Positions 1 through 8,369 of a DNA stretch of 44,289 bases are shown here, in pieces. Each line of letters opens with the position of its first letter. The first letter of the stretch is position 1. Source of the stretch: an uncultured Blautia sp. (GTDB lineage: Bacteria; Bacillota_A; Clostridia; Lachnospirales; Lachnospiraceae); NCBI GenBank assembly GCA_905209435.1, contig CAJLTE010000016.1:1-44289 (forward strand), in the 5' to 3' direction. Under the pieces are notes generated by a model, which saw only the letters and a program-made list of their open reading frames with translations, did no database searches and was not told the origin of the DNA. Both the position numbers and the translations under genes were made by a program.

Positions 1-184
1 GATACCATGTTCAGTCTGCTATGTCAAGTACTTTTTACATTTTCTTTATTTTTTTCAACCTCATGTATATTTTCTCTCAAACTGCACATCCTATCTCCGA
101 AACTTATTCAATGTAACTGTTCAGTACTCTTGCACTACAGCAGTATTGAATAGTTATCTCAGATTTTTTCAGGAGGGTAACTCT

Positions 185-514
185 ATGACAATTCTTAAAT
201 GTTCAGCAATGACCTGTGTTTACAACAAAGAACAGCTCTGTTCAAAGGGTGATATTGACGTGACAGGCGAAAATGCTACTTCTGCAAATGAGACAAGCTG
301 CGGCAGTTTCCGAGAGAGAACTGGCAGTTCCATGAAAGACAGCTATACAGATGACTGTGGCTGCGACAAAATCCAGATCGACTGCAAAGCCCATAACTGT
401 ACCTATAATGATAACTGCAAATGTACAGCATCCTCCATTCAGGTAGACGGCTCTAATGCACATGCATCTTCCGATACAAGATGTGACACCTTCCAGTGCC
501 ATTGTGGCGCATAA
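185..514 (+). CDS. DUF1540 domain-containing cysteine-rich protein
   Basis: A 109-residue cysteine-rich protein made of two similar modules, at about residues 4-45 and 60-108. Each begins with a LKCSAMTCVYN-like or IDCKAHNCTYN-like segment followed by spaced Cys residues and a C-terminal C-x-C-type ending. This is the DUF1540 pattern, thought to bind a metal, of unknown function; in Clostridia such proteins are often small and sometimes linked to spores. The ATG at 185 is chosen because AGGAGGG at 171-177 lies 7 bases before it; an in-frame ATG at 146 has no ribosome binding site. The gene is alone on the plus strand, convergent with ftsZ, with which it shares a terminator. Family assignment is confident; function is unknown. 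Confidence 0.85.
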   Translation: MTILKCSAMTCVYNKEQLCSKGDIDVTGENATSANETSCGSFRERTGSSMKDSYTDDCGCDKIQIDCKAHNCTYNDNCKCTASSIQVDGSNAHASSDTRCDTFQCHCGA

Positions 515-583
515 TATCAACACCATGGCAACAGGATTTTCACCCGTATATCAGGGATAATGAACTTCCCTGATCTGGTCAAA

Positions 584-622
584 AAAAGAGACATGTCCAT
601 CTATATGGAATATGTCTCTTTT
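584..622. terminator. bidirectional intrinsic terminator between the DUF1540 gene and ftsZ
   Basis: The inverted repeat AAAAGAGACAT (584-594) / ATGTCTCTTTT (612-622) has extra inner pairing TCCAT/ATGGA. A T-rich run follows on the plus strand and a run of seven T on the minus strand (the A run at 581-587). The position suits both convergent genes. Confidence 0.85.
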
Positions 623-660
623 GTCTGTCTGTAAATTATTTCACTACAAAACAGATAATC

Positions 661-1851
661 CTATCTGTTTCTTAAGAAATCCGGAATCTGGATATCCTTC
701 TTCTGAACAGTGCTTGACGGAGTCTTAGATGCTCCAAATGGTGTGGCATTCATAGTTGGAAGGCTGAAGCTAGGCATGTTCATACCGCTTCCTGCTACAG
801 TTCCGGCTGTTGCTGTACCTGTCGTTGCTGTGGAAGAAGGTCTTCTTGCACCAAAGGAAGAAGCTGTGCTTCTTTTTCCGAAAGGGGTCTGCTGAAGATT
901 ATCATCATTCAGTCCTGTTGCGATTACTGTAATTCTGCAATAGTCAGCAACTGTGTCATCATACATAGCACCAAAGATGATGTTTGCTTCCTCACCTGTA
1001 AGCTCCTGAACATAGCTTGCAGCATCATTTGCATCCATAAGAGAAATATCTCCGGAGATGTTGATGATAACATGTGTAGCACCCTTAATGGTTGTCTCAA
1101 GAAGTGGAGAAGATACAGCCTGCTGAACAGCTTCCATAGCTTTGTCGTCTCCTCTTGCCTCACCGATACCGATATGAGCGATACCCTTGTCTGTCATTAC
1201 AGTCTGAACATCTGCAAAGTCAAGGTTGATCAGTGCCGGCAGATTGATCAGGTCTGTGATACCCTGTACTGCCTGCTGCAGAACTTCGTCAGCTTTCTTA
1301 AGAGCTTCCGGCATAGTTGTTCTGCGATCTACAACTTCCAGTAATTTATCATTCGGGATAACGATTAATGTATCCACTGCTTTCTTCAGATTCTCAATGC
1401 CTGCAAGTGCATTATTCATACGAGTTCTTGCTTCAAAACGGAAAGGTTTTGTAACAACGCCAACTGTAAGGATACCCATTTCTTTCGCTGCTGCTGCGAT
1501 AACAGGTGCAGCTCCGGTTCCGGTTCCGCCTCCCATACCACAGGTAACGAATACCATATCCGCACCTTCCATTAACTGTTTTACTTCTTCAATGCTCTCC
1601 TCTGCTGCTTTCTGTCCAACCTCAGGCTGGGCTCCTGCACCAAGACCTTTGGTAATCTTCTCGCCAATCTGAAGTACAGTTGGAGCTTTGCACAGAGTTA
1701 AAGCCTGTTTATCAGTATTTACACCTACAAACTCTACTCCGCCGATGGCCTCTTCCACCATCCTGTTTACTGCATTATTTCCGGCTCCACCTACACCGAT
1801 TACTATAATCTTTGCAGATGATTCAGCCTCATTTGACATAATCTCTAACAA
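661..1851 (-). CDS. ftsZ: cell division protein FtsZ
   Basis: Tubulin-like GTPase that polymerises into the cytokinetic Z ring. The 396 residues show the nucleotide-binding [11 protein letters not shown] segment near 21-31, the tubulin signature GGGTGTG at 107-113 and the T7 synergy loop NLDFAD at 209-214 that completes GTP hydrolysis in the next subunit. A disordered Ser/Thr/Ala linker (about 330-380) leads to the conserved C-terminal peptide IPDFLRNR that binds FtsA/SepF-type tethers. A TTG at 1851 is chosen as start because GGAGG lies 7 bases upstream; the internal ATG at 1839 is too far from it. ftsZ is the last gene of the dcw cluster. It has its own promoter and no ftsA beside it, as is common in Clostridia. 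Confidence 0.98.
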   Translation of the reverse strand: MLEIMSNEAESSAKIIVIGVGGAGNNAVNRMVEEAIGGVEFVGVNTDKQALTLCKAPTVLQIGEKITKGLGAGAQPEVGQKAAEESIEEVKQLMEGADMVFVTCGMGGGTGTGAAPVIAAAAKEMGILTVGVVTKPFRFEARTRMNNALAGIENLKKAVDTLIVIPNDKLLEVVDRRTTMPEALKKADEVLQQAVQGITDLINLPALINLDFADVQTVMTDKGIAHIGIGEARGDDKAMEAVQQAVSSPLLETTIKGATHVIINISGDISLMDANDAASYVQELTGEEANIIFGAMYDDTVADYCRITVIATGLNDDNLQQTPFGKRSTASSFGARRPSSTATTGTATAGTVAGSGMNMPSFSLPTMNATPFGASKTPSSTVQKKDIQIPDFLRNR

Positions 1852-1919
1852 TGTACTTCCTCCTTTATTTATATCTGATATCCTTCTCAGTAGTTTATAT
1901 CAAAGTTACATATAGATAT

Positions 1920-1948
1920 ATCATATATTTTTTTCGGAAATTAATCAA
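1920..1948 (-). promoter_or_regulatory. promoter for ftsZ
   Basis: On the minus strand, TTGATT (1943-1948) and TATGAT (1920-1925) are separated by exactly 17 bases. They lie about 70 bases before the ftsZ start, in the 190-base AT-rich gap after divIB. This allows ftsZ to be expressed independently of the upstream dcw genes. Confidence 0.6.
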
Positions 1949-2065
1949 CCACTAATTTCGTTTTTTTATACTTTTTTCACGATTTTTCGGCAGTACCAGC
2001 CTGTCCAAAAGCTGCAGACAGTTGTTTCCATCTGTTTTTATGGTCATTTTTTACACATCTGCAGA

Positions 2066-3244
2066 TCAGTACTCTTCTGAATAGTCGCCGCCGTCTCCAA
2101 TATAATTACCATATTCATCATAACTGTCAGAATTATCATAACTTCCGGAATCATAACCTGAATCATAGCTGTCGGACGAATAATCCGAACCACTGCTGTC
2201 TCCGTTTTCAGAAGAATCTGTCCCCTGGCTGTCCCCTGAACTGTCACCATTTTCTTCAGATGCGGCATCTATCGATTCCTGTGTTGGCTTCGGTCCTACA
2301 TAGTTGCCGGCTTCATCATACTCTCCGGTACCTGTATAATCCCCTTCCTCATCATAACCACCATTCCAGTTTTCGATTGCTTCATCAAGAGCAGTCTTAG
2401 GCTTGGCACCTACATAATTGCCGTTCTCGTCATATTCGCCATCTCCGGTATAGTTTCCATCCTCATCATATCCACCATTCCAGTTATCTGCGGTAATTTC
2501 TTCCTGCTCTTCCTCAAAAGTGTTTGTATCTGTAGACACACTCTCCATGTGAAGGATTCCCTTCTTTCCCTGAATCTTAGGCAAAATAGCAATCACACGG
2601 TTCATCTTTTCCTCCAGATCTTCATCTTTCCCAAGCTGTACGGTAATATCGCCGTAGATCAGACTGATGGAATAACTACTGTCAAACTGGATATGATCCG
2701 GAATTATATCATTCTTCTGAAAGATCGTAGACAATGCCACTGCTGTGTTCAGTACTGTATCTCCTTTAATATCCAGTTTTTCATCCATTACAATGCTGTT
2801 TACCTGGATTCCGTCAAAATACGGAACAGTTTCATCCCTGGTCTGAGATCCCTCTACAAAAGTTCCATTCCTGTCGAAGTATATATAACTGTCAAGATAT
2901 TTGATACAGCCAACTGTCTTTTTTTCCTTAACACTGATACAGATTGTGCTCCTGTTCAGCTGAGTAACCTTAAATGCATCTACATATGCAATATCTCCTG
3001 TATTGGTCGTACTGTAGAGCAAAGGTGCAAGGACCGAGTTTGAAGCCAACGGTCCCCGAAGCACCATTTTCTTTACTTCTTCGTCTGTATAATGAGTGGT
3101 TCCCCTCACCTCTATGGAATCTACTTTATAATAAGAAAAGAAAGCGATCACAGCAACAAGAATCCCTGCTCCTATTACGCCTGCCAGTATCTTCTTTGTC
3201 TCCCTGCTTACAGAAGTTCTTTTCCCATAATTACTTTTTCTCAT
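2066..3244 (-). CDS. ftsQ: division protein DivIB/FtsQ with acidic repeat tail
   Basis: Divisome scaffold of the FtsQ/DivIB family: short basic cytoplasmic N-terminus, one membrane helix (about 19-38), a POTRA domain starting near VDSIEVRG (41-110), then a beta domain to about residue 240. It bridges FtsL/DivIC and the septal synthase outside the membrane. The ATG at 3244 is chosen because it overlaps the murA stop as ATGA and has GGAG just upstream; a longer in-frame start at 3277 lacks support. The protein is 392 residues against about 260 for Bacillus DivIB. The excess is a tail (245-392) with two 38-residue repeats starting NWNGGYDE at 254 and 292, followed by a Ser/Asp/Gly/Tyr-rich end. 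The core is confident; the function of the tail is unknown. Confidence 0.92.
   Translation of the reverse strand: MRKSNYGKRTSVSRETKKILAGVIGAGILVAVIAFFSYYKVDSIEVRGTTHYTDEEVKKMVLRGPLASNSVLAPLLYSTTNTGDIAYVDAFKVTQLNRSTICISVKEKKTVGCIKYLDSYIYFDRNGTFVEGSQTRDETVPYFDGIQVNSIVMDEKLDIKGDTVLNTAVALSTIFQKNDIIPDHIQFDSSYSISLIYGDITVQLGKDEDLEEKMNRVIAILPKIQGKKGILHMESVSTDTNTFEEEQEEITADNWNGGYDEDGNYTGDGEYDENGNYVGAKPKTALDEAIENWNGGYDEEGDYTGTGEYDEAGNYVGPKPTQESIDAASEENGDSSGDSQGTDSSENGDSSGSDYSSDSYDSGYDSGSYDNSDSYDEYGNYIGDGGDYSEEY
2258..2485 (-). repeat. two tandem 114-bp coding repeats in divIB
   Basis: Two consecutive 114-base units (2372-2485 and 2258-2371) encode 38-residue blocks that both begin NWNGGYDE and contain GEYDE and GNYVG. 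The period is visible from the CCATTCCAGT landmarks at 2475 and 2361. This suggests recent tandem duplication inside the extracellular tail. Confidence 0.85.
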
Positions 3245-4524
3245 AAATCTCCAAATCCTCTGCTGGAGGACTGCCATATCCTGCAGCCCAAAGCCTGTAA
3301 ATCTTCACAAATGTGCTCATATCCTCTGTTGATGAAGCCGGCTTCTGCAATACAGGTCTCCCCCTCAGCTATAAGCGCCGCAATAATTAATGCCGCTCCT
3401 CCTCTGAGATCTCCGGCCTGTACCTGCATCCCTGTAAGAGGTCTTCCTCCTGAGATCACAGCCATATCACCATTTATCCTGATATCCGCACCCATTTTAT
3501 TCATCTGAAAAGCGCTGCCAAATCTCCTGTCAAAAATCCGCTCCCTGATCACACTCTGTCCCGGTATTCCCGCCAGTACAGCCATCAGCGGTGCCTGAAG
3601 GTCTGTTGGAAATCCAGGATATGTTCCGGTCTTCACCAGCGACACAGGTCTGACTGCCTTCTTTCCATTGACCTCTAGTGTACCACTATTCGCTTCATAT
3701 TGTCCACCCATTTTCTGATATACTTCCAGGAAGGCCTCTAATTCCTCTGTAGGCACATTTTGCAAAGTAATCTCACTTCTGGCTGCAGCTGCCGCACAAA
3801 TATAAGTTCCGGCTACGATTCTGTCAGGCGGAATCTCATAATCTCCAGGTCCCAGTTCACTGACTCCCTGAATTCTGATTTCTCCGGTTTCTTCCCCTTC
3901 GATCATCGCTCCCATCATTCTGAGATACCGGCAAAGCCAGAAAACCTCCGGTTCTTTGGCACAATTATGCAGATAACTGATTCCGTCCGCCTGCGTTGCA
4001 GCTAATACCGCCTGCTGTGTTGCTCCTACACTTGATTTTGAAAAAAATATCTCTTTTGCATAAAATCTGTTGCACTCCGCATCCAGATAATCTTCAGTTT
4101 CATGGATCTCAGCTCCAAGGCTCCTCAGAGCCATAAGATGGAGATCTATCGGTCTTTTCCCTATGCTACATCCTCCCGGATATCCGATCCTGCATTTCTT
4201 ATTTCTGGAAAGAACTGCTCCAAGCAGGATCACAGAGGAGCGCATTCTTCCTGTATATATATCTGAAATTTCCGTTTTATCTGCATTCTCACAGTCCAGG
4301 TAGAGATCATGGTCCTTCCACCAGGTAACTGCACCAAGACTTTTCAGAATTTCTTCCATACAAAAAACATCAGAAATCTTCGGACAGCCTCTGAGAACAC
4401 TGAGACCTCTGTGCATTAACGATGCAGCCATCATTGGCAATGCTGCGTTTTTGGAGCCCTGTATGAAAATCTCTCCGCTCAGAGAGCCTTTGCCCAGCAC
4501 ATGGATCTCATCCAAAACTTTCAC
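3241..4524 (-). CDS. murA: UDP-N-acetylglucosamine 1-carboxyvinyltransferase (MurA family)
   Basis: First committed step of peptidoglycan precursor synthesis: transfer of enolpyruvate from PEP to UDP-GlcNAc in the cytoplasm. The 427 residues match the MurA fold and length. Visible are K25/N26 in GSKNAALP, the fosfomycin-target Cys119 in the loop GGCSIGKRPIDLH, the FPTDLQAP segment with the catalytic Asp, and the Arg in DLRGGAAL. All key residues are present, so it should be active and, having Cys, fosfomycin-sensitive in principle. It lies between ftsW and divIB, where many Firmicutes have murG (and murB), and overlaps divIB by four bases (ATGA), implying translational coupling. Clostridia often have two MurA paralogues; which one this is cannot be told here. 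Confidence 0.93.
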   Translation of the reverse strand: MKVLDEIHVLGKGSLSGEIFIQGSKNAALPMMAASLMHRGLSVLRGCPKISDVFCMEEILKSLGAVTWWKDHDLYLDCENADKTEISDIYTGRMRSSVILLGAVLSRNKKCRIGYPGGCSIGKRPIDLHLMALRSLGAEIHETEDYLDAECNRFYAKEIFFSKSSVGATQQAVLAATQADGISYLHNCAKEPEVFWLCRYLRMMGAMIEGEETGEIRIQGVSELGPGDYEIPPDRIVAGTYICAAAAARSEITLQNVPTEELEAFLEVYQKMGGQYEANSGTLEVNGKKAVRPVSLVKTGTYPGFPTDLQAPLMAVLAGIPGQSVIRERIFDRRFGSAFQMNKMGADIRINGDMAVISGGRPLTGMQVQAGDLRGGAALIIAALIAEGETCIAEAGFINRGYEHICEDLQALGCRIWQSSSRGFGDL

Positions 4525-4592
4525 TCCTAAAGGGCCTCTTACCTTATAGTATATGTTTTCTCTTCTTATCCGTTACTTTTCCTTATTTTATG

Positions 4593-5681
4593 TCACTTTT
4601 CATGCTGTCGTACTCTTCTGTAACTGCTTACGCTTAATGCAAGCCCCATTTCCCCCAGCAGAAACACTACTGAGGTTCCGCCATAGCTGATAAAGGGCAG
4701 TGTAATCCCTGTATTCGGAATGGTATTGGTCACAACTGCAATATTCAGGATAACCTGAATCGCCAGATGTCCCATAATACCGCCACAGATCAAAGCACCA
4801 GCCAAATCCTCTGCATGCATAGAAATAACACCCAGTCTCCACAAAAGCAATGCAAACATCAGAATCAATATAGCCGCCCCCACAACTCCCAGTTCCTCAC
4901 ATATGATAGAGAAAATCATATCATTCTGTGCTTCCGGTACAAATCCCAGCTTCTGAAGGCTGCTTCCAAAACCTCTGCCAAAAATCCCGCCGCTTCCGAT
5001 AGCATACAGTCCCTGGATAGTCTGAAAGCCTTTTTCATATTTCTCCGGATTTCTCCAGATTGACAGGCGTTCCAGACGATAACTCTCAGCAGCCAGAAAA
5101 ATTGCTATAAACCCTATTCCCGCACTGCCAAGTCCAATAAACTGCATGTATTTCGGATTTGAAGCAAAAATCAGAATAACTCCGATTCCCAATATAATAA
5201 TGGCAGTACTCAGATTATTGGAACCTACCAGGCCAACAATGGGAAGCAGGGTCAACATGGTCCTGCACATAAACCAGAATCCTTCCGTCCGTTTCTGTGA
5301 CTTTTCAATCTGCCATGCAAGAAAAAGGATCACCGCAACTTTTGCAAACTCCGATGGCTGAAAAGATAAAGGTCCCAGATTCAGCCATCTCTTTGACCCA
5401 TTAATTTCCTGTCCGAACAAGAGCACTGCTGTGGAAAGAACCATAGAAAGCAGATATGCAGCCGGCGCCAGTCTGAGAAAGAAATGATAATCCACATTGG
5501 AAACTATATACATAGCCACTATTCCCAATGCTGTAGCAAACAACTGTTTCTTAAAATAATAGGCAGAGTCGCCGAAGCGCACTCTGCCATTATATTCACT
5601 TGTACTGAACAAAACTGCAAGCCCAAAAAGTGCAAGCAGTACAACCAGTACCAGCATCGTTATATCTTTTTTTGATGTCAT
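4593..5681 (-). CDS. ftsW: FtsW/RodA/SpoVE family lipid II polymerase
   Basis: Polytopic SEDS glycosyltransferase that polymerises lipid II in partnership with a class B PBP. The 362 residues carry about ten membrane helices, the extracellular segment NGSKRWLNLGPLSFQPSEFAK with the QPSE motif typical of SEDS proteins, the GSGG-IFGRGFG motif near 230, and the C-terminal TGITLPFISYGGTS motif. It lies after murD and before murA in the dcw cluster, the position of spoVE/ftsW in Bacillus, so it could serve vegetative septation, the spore septum, or both. GGAG lies 8 bases before the ATG. Family is certain; the division versus sporulation role is inferred from location only. Confidence 0.95.
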   Translation of the reverse strand: MTSKKDITMLVLVVLLALFGLAVLFSTSEYNGRVRFGDSAYYFKKQLFATALGIVAMYIVSNVDYHFFLRLAPAAYLLSMVLSTAVLLFGQEINGSKRWLNLGPLSFQPSEFAKVAVILFLAWQIEKSQKRTEGFWFMCRTMLTLLPIVGLVGSNNLSTAIIILGIGVILIFASNPKYMQFIGLGSAGIGFIAIFLAAESYRLERLSIWRNPEKYEKGFQTIQGLYAIGSGGIFGRGFGSSLQKLGFVPEAQNDMIFSIICEELGVVGAAILILMFALLLWRLGVISMHAEDLAGALICGGIMGHLAIQVILNIAVVTNTIPNTGITLPFISYGGTSVVFLLGEMGLALSVSSYRRVRQHEK

Positions 5682-5701
5682 CCGGTTCTCTCCAAATCAT
5701 C

Positions 5702-5747
5702 TATAGCCTGCCGGCTCAGATCTGTTTTCATCTGCCGGATGACTATA
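5702..5747. other. stem-loop in the murD-ftsW gap
   Basis: TATAG (5702-5706) pairs with CTATA (5743-5747), and CCGGC (5711-5715) with GCCGG (5734-5738), around a 4-base internal loop. No T run follows on the minus strand, so it is more likely an mRNA-stability or processing element than a terminator. Confidence 0.4.
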
Positions 5748-5768
5748 AGCACCTTACTTATAGATATT

Positions 5769-7124
5769 CTACAGATTTCTTACATATTCCTTAAACATAT
5801 CTCCACGCTGCTCATAATTATCAAACTGTCCCCAGCTTGCACATGCAGGAGAAAGTAAAACAGCATCACCAGGCTGTGCTTTTTCTGCGCATACCTTTAC
5901 CGCTTCTTTCAGATCCTCACAGAGGATAATATCGTGAAAACCATGTTTCTCAGCTGCTTCTTTTATCTTTTCTCTGGTCTGTCCGATCAGTACCAGGTAA
6001 CGGACTTTTCCGTCAAAAGCTTCAATCCATTCATCATAACTTGACTGTTTATCATAACCGCCGCCAATCAGAAGTGTCGGACGATTCATTGCCTGAATTC
6101 CTTTGATAGCAGCATCCGGATTAGTTCCTTTGGAATCGTTATAATAAGCAACTCCGTTCTTTTCTGTTACATACTCGATTCTATGTGCAACCGCGGTAAA
6201 CTCACAGATACTCTTACGGATACTGTCCATGGATACTCCGTCATAATAAGCCATTGCAACAGCAGCCATTACATTCTCAAAATTGTGTTTGCCAAGAAGT
6301 TTCAGATCTTCTGTCTTTACTACTTCGATTTCTTTTGCTCCATCCCTGAGAACAATAGTGTTTCCATCCAGATAAATACCCTCATCCAGTTTACGCTCGC
6401 TGGAGAAATATACCACTCTCGGAGTCAGATTCTCTCCAAACTTACGAAGTACTTCATCCTCATAATTCAGAACACAGACATCTTCAGTTCCCTGATTCTC
6501 AGTGATCAGTTCTTTCACACGAATGTACTCTTCCATTGTATGGTGACGATTCAGATGATCCTCTGTGATATTTAAGATTGCGGATACCTTTGGTGCAAAC
6601 TCTTCGATTGTTTCAAGCTGGAAACTGCTGATTTCTGCAACAGTTACAGAATTCGGTTTCATTTCCAGAGCTTTGGAAGTATACGGAGTTCCGATATTTC
6701 CTACAACAAATACAGACTCACGGGCATCCTGCATGATTTTTCCCAGAAGTGCTGTAGTAGTTGTCTTTCCATTAGTTCCTGTAATGGCAAGTACTTCACC
6801 GTCTCCCACTCTGTATGCCAGTTCCACTTCTCCCCATACAGGAAGCCCCTGTTCATAAAAATTCTTCACAATCGGAAGATCCGTCGGTACACCAGGACTC
6901 AGGACTACAAGATCAAGGCTCTCCTGTACTTCTTTTGGGAGTTCTCCGGCATATACTTCCACCGGATAAGTTCCATCTGTTTTATGTACAACTGCCTCTT
7001 TATCAATTTCTGCATTCCCGTCATAAATAATCGGAGATGCTCCTACTTTTGCAAGAAGGTCAGATGCTCCGATTCCGCTCTTTCCGGAACCGAATACAAG
7101 GACCTTTTTTCCCTGTAATTCCAT
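5769..7124 (-). CDS. murD: UDP-N-acetylmuramoyl-L-alanine--D-glutamate ligase
   Basis: Adds D-glutamate to UDP-MurNAc-L-Ala with ATP, in the cytoplasm. The 451 residues show the N-terminal dinucleotide-like fold (KVLVFGSGKSGIGAS, 7-21), the Mur ligase P-loop GTNGKTT at 116-122, the NITEDHLNRH motif with its metal/ATP-binding His, and the C-terminal domain with NDSKGTNPDA and LLSPACASWGQFD. Length and motifs fit MurD rather than the other Mur ligases. TAGGAGG lies 7 bases before the ATG. It is preceded by mraY and followed by ftsW after an 87-base gap holding a stem-loop. Confidence 0.97.
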   Translation of the reverse strand: MELQGKKVLVFGSGKSGIGASDLLAKVGASPIIYDGNAEIDKEAVVHKTDGTYPVEVYAGELPKEVQESLDLVVLSPGVPTDLPIVKNFYEQGLPVWGEVELAYRVGDGEVLAITGTNGKTTTTALLGKIMQDARESVFVVGNIGTPYTSKALEMKPNSVTVAEISSFQLETIEEFAPKVSAILNITEDHLNRHHTMEEYIRVKELITENQGTEDVCVLNYEDEVLRKFGENLTPRVVYFSSERKLDEGIYLDGNTIVLRDGAKEIEVVKTEDLKLLGKHNFENVMAAVAMAYYDGVSMDSIRKSICEFTAVAHRIEYVTEKNGVAYYNDSKGTNPDAAIKGIQAMNRPTLLIGGGYDKQSSYDEWIEAFDGKVRYLVLIGQTREKIKEAAEKHGFHDIILCEDLKEAVKVCAEKAQPGDAVLLSPACASWGQFDNYEQRGDMFKEYVRNL

Positions 7125-7177
7125 AATAATTTCCTCCTATTACCAGCCCACTGCCGGACTTACAGATATATTTTATA

Positions 7178-8134
7178 TTACAGCGCAAGCAGTGCGATCA
7201 TGCACATAACAGCTGTAATTACTGAGAACACTGCAACTACACGTGTCTCAGACCATCCGCATAATTCAAAATGATGATGGATCGGTGCCATCTTAAAGAT
7301 ACGTTTGCCATGTGTTGCCTTGAAGTAAGTTACCTGAATCATAACAGAAAGTACCTCGATCAGGTAGATCAAACCTACGATCAGGATAAATAATGGCATC
7401 TGCATCACATATGCTGTACCTGCTACAAATCCTCCAAGTGCCAGAGAACCGGTATCTCCCATAAATACTTTTGCAGGATATACGTTAAATAACAGGAATC
7501 CCATCAGACTTCCTACAACTGCACAGGTAATCGGTTCAATTCCGGATTTCATTCCGATAGAAACCACAGAGAAGAATACCGCTACGATCAAAGTCACACT
7601 GGAAGCGAGGCCGTCAAGACCATCTGTAAAGTTTACGCCGTTTACTGTACCAATCACTGCAAAAAAAAGTACCGGGATTGCCAGCCATCCGAGATTCAGG
7701 AAATGTCCGCTCCAGAACGGGATTCTCATTGTCAGAGAAATATCTGTATACTTAACAATATAAAATACAAAGATTGCTGTCAGCACTACCTGAAGAGAGA
7801 ACTTCTGCCACGGGAGCAGTCCATCTGAACGTTTCAGAACTACCTTCAGATAATCATCCAGAAATCCGATAATTCCAAATCCCAGAGTCAGGAATAATAC
7901 CGGAATGATCTTCGGATAGTCACCTACATAAAACAACGCAGTAACAGCTGTAGCGATCAGAAAAATCACACCGCCCATTGTAGGAGTTCCGGCTTTCTTT
8001 AAGTGGGACTGTACGCCCTCTGTTCTTTCCGTCTGGCCCATCTTCAGTTTCCTAAGAAACGGAATGATGATCGGTCCTAATACAACGCTGATTGCAAACG
8101 CGATCAGCACAGGGATTACAACTTGAAATTCCAT
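7178..8134 (-). CDS. mraY: phospho-N-acetylmuramoyl-pentapeptide transferase
   Basis: Integral membrane enzyme that transfers phospho-MurNAc-pentapeptide from UDP to undecaprenyl phosphate, giving lipid I. The 318 residues carry about ten membrane segments. Diagnostic motifs are TPTMGG near the N-terminus, the catalytic Asp pair in GFLDDYLK, NGVNFTDGLDGLA, the magnesium-binding GDTGSLALGG, and the C-terminal APIHHHFELCGWSE histidine cluster. GAGGTG lies just before the ATG. It is the first gene after an internal promoter, so lipid-linked precursor genes can be transcribed without the upstream PBPs. Confidence 0.97.
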   Translation of the reverse strand: MEFQVVIPVLIAFAISVVLGPIIIPFLRKLKMGQTERTEGVQSHLKKAGTPTMGGVIFLIATAVTALFYVGDYPKIIPVLFLTLGFGIIGFLDDYLKVVLKRSDGLLPWQKFSLQVVLTAIFVFYIVKYTDISLTMRIPFWSGHFLNLGWLAIPVLFFAVIGTVNGVNFTDGLDGLASSVTLIVAVFFSVVSIGMKSGIEPITCAVVGSLMGFLLFNVYPAKVFMGDTGSLALGGFVAGTAYVMQMPLFILIVGLIYLIEVLSVMIQVTYFKATHGKRIFKMAPIHHHFELCGWSETRVVAVFSVITAVMCMIALLAL

Positions 8135-8235
8135 CTCACACCTCGTTCATTCTTTCGTTTTTTTACTGAAAGTATTTTGATGCTGCCGGCAAAAGTGAAC
8201 AGCAACATTTTGTCATATTCTTTCAGATTGCTTTT

Positions 8236-8264
8236 AGTATACGGCTTTTTTGCTTATTTATCAA
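8236..8264 (-). promoter_or_regulatory. internal dcw promoter upstream of mraY
   Basis: TTGATA (8259-8264) and TATACT (8236-8241) on the minus strand are separated by 17 bases, a near-consensus sigma-A promoter, about 100 bases before mraY. The 235-base gap between the spoVD-like gene and mraY holds nothing else that I recognise and no clear terminator. Confidence 0.7.
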
Positions 8265-8369
8265 CCCTGGCAGTACGATTTTAACCAATTCCGGAAAGTC
8301 CGTCTGATCTGAGTCAAACAGATATTCGCAATTGAAGCAGGAGGCTTACCTGATTCAGTTAAGAACCGC

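Noticed and set aside
1..184. Promoter for the DUF1540 gene (TTGCAC at 130-135 with TTATCT at 154-159)
   Set aside because: The implied transcription start falls almost on the ribosome binding site; a sporulation-sigma promoter is possible, but I cannot identify one with confidence.
242..526. Minus-strand open frame over the DUF1540 gene
   Set aside because: Cysteine-rich antisense translation without a ribosome site; the plus-strand reading has family motifs and a strong site.
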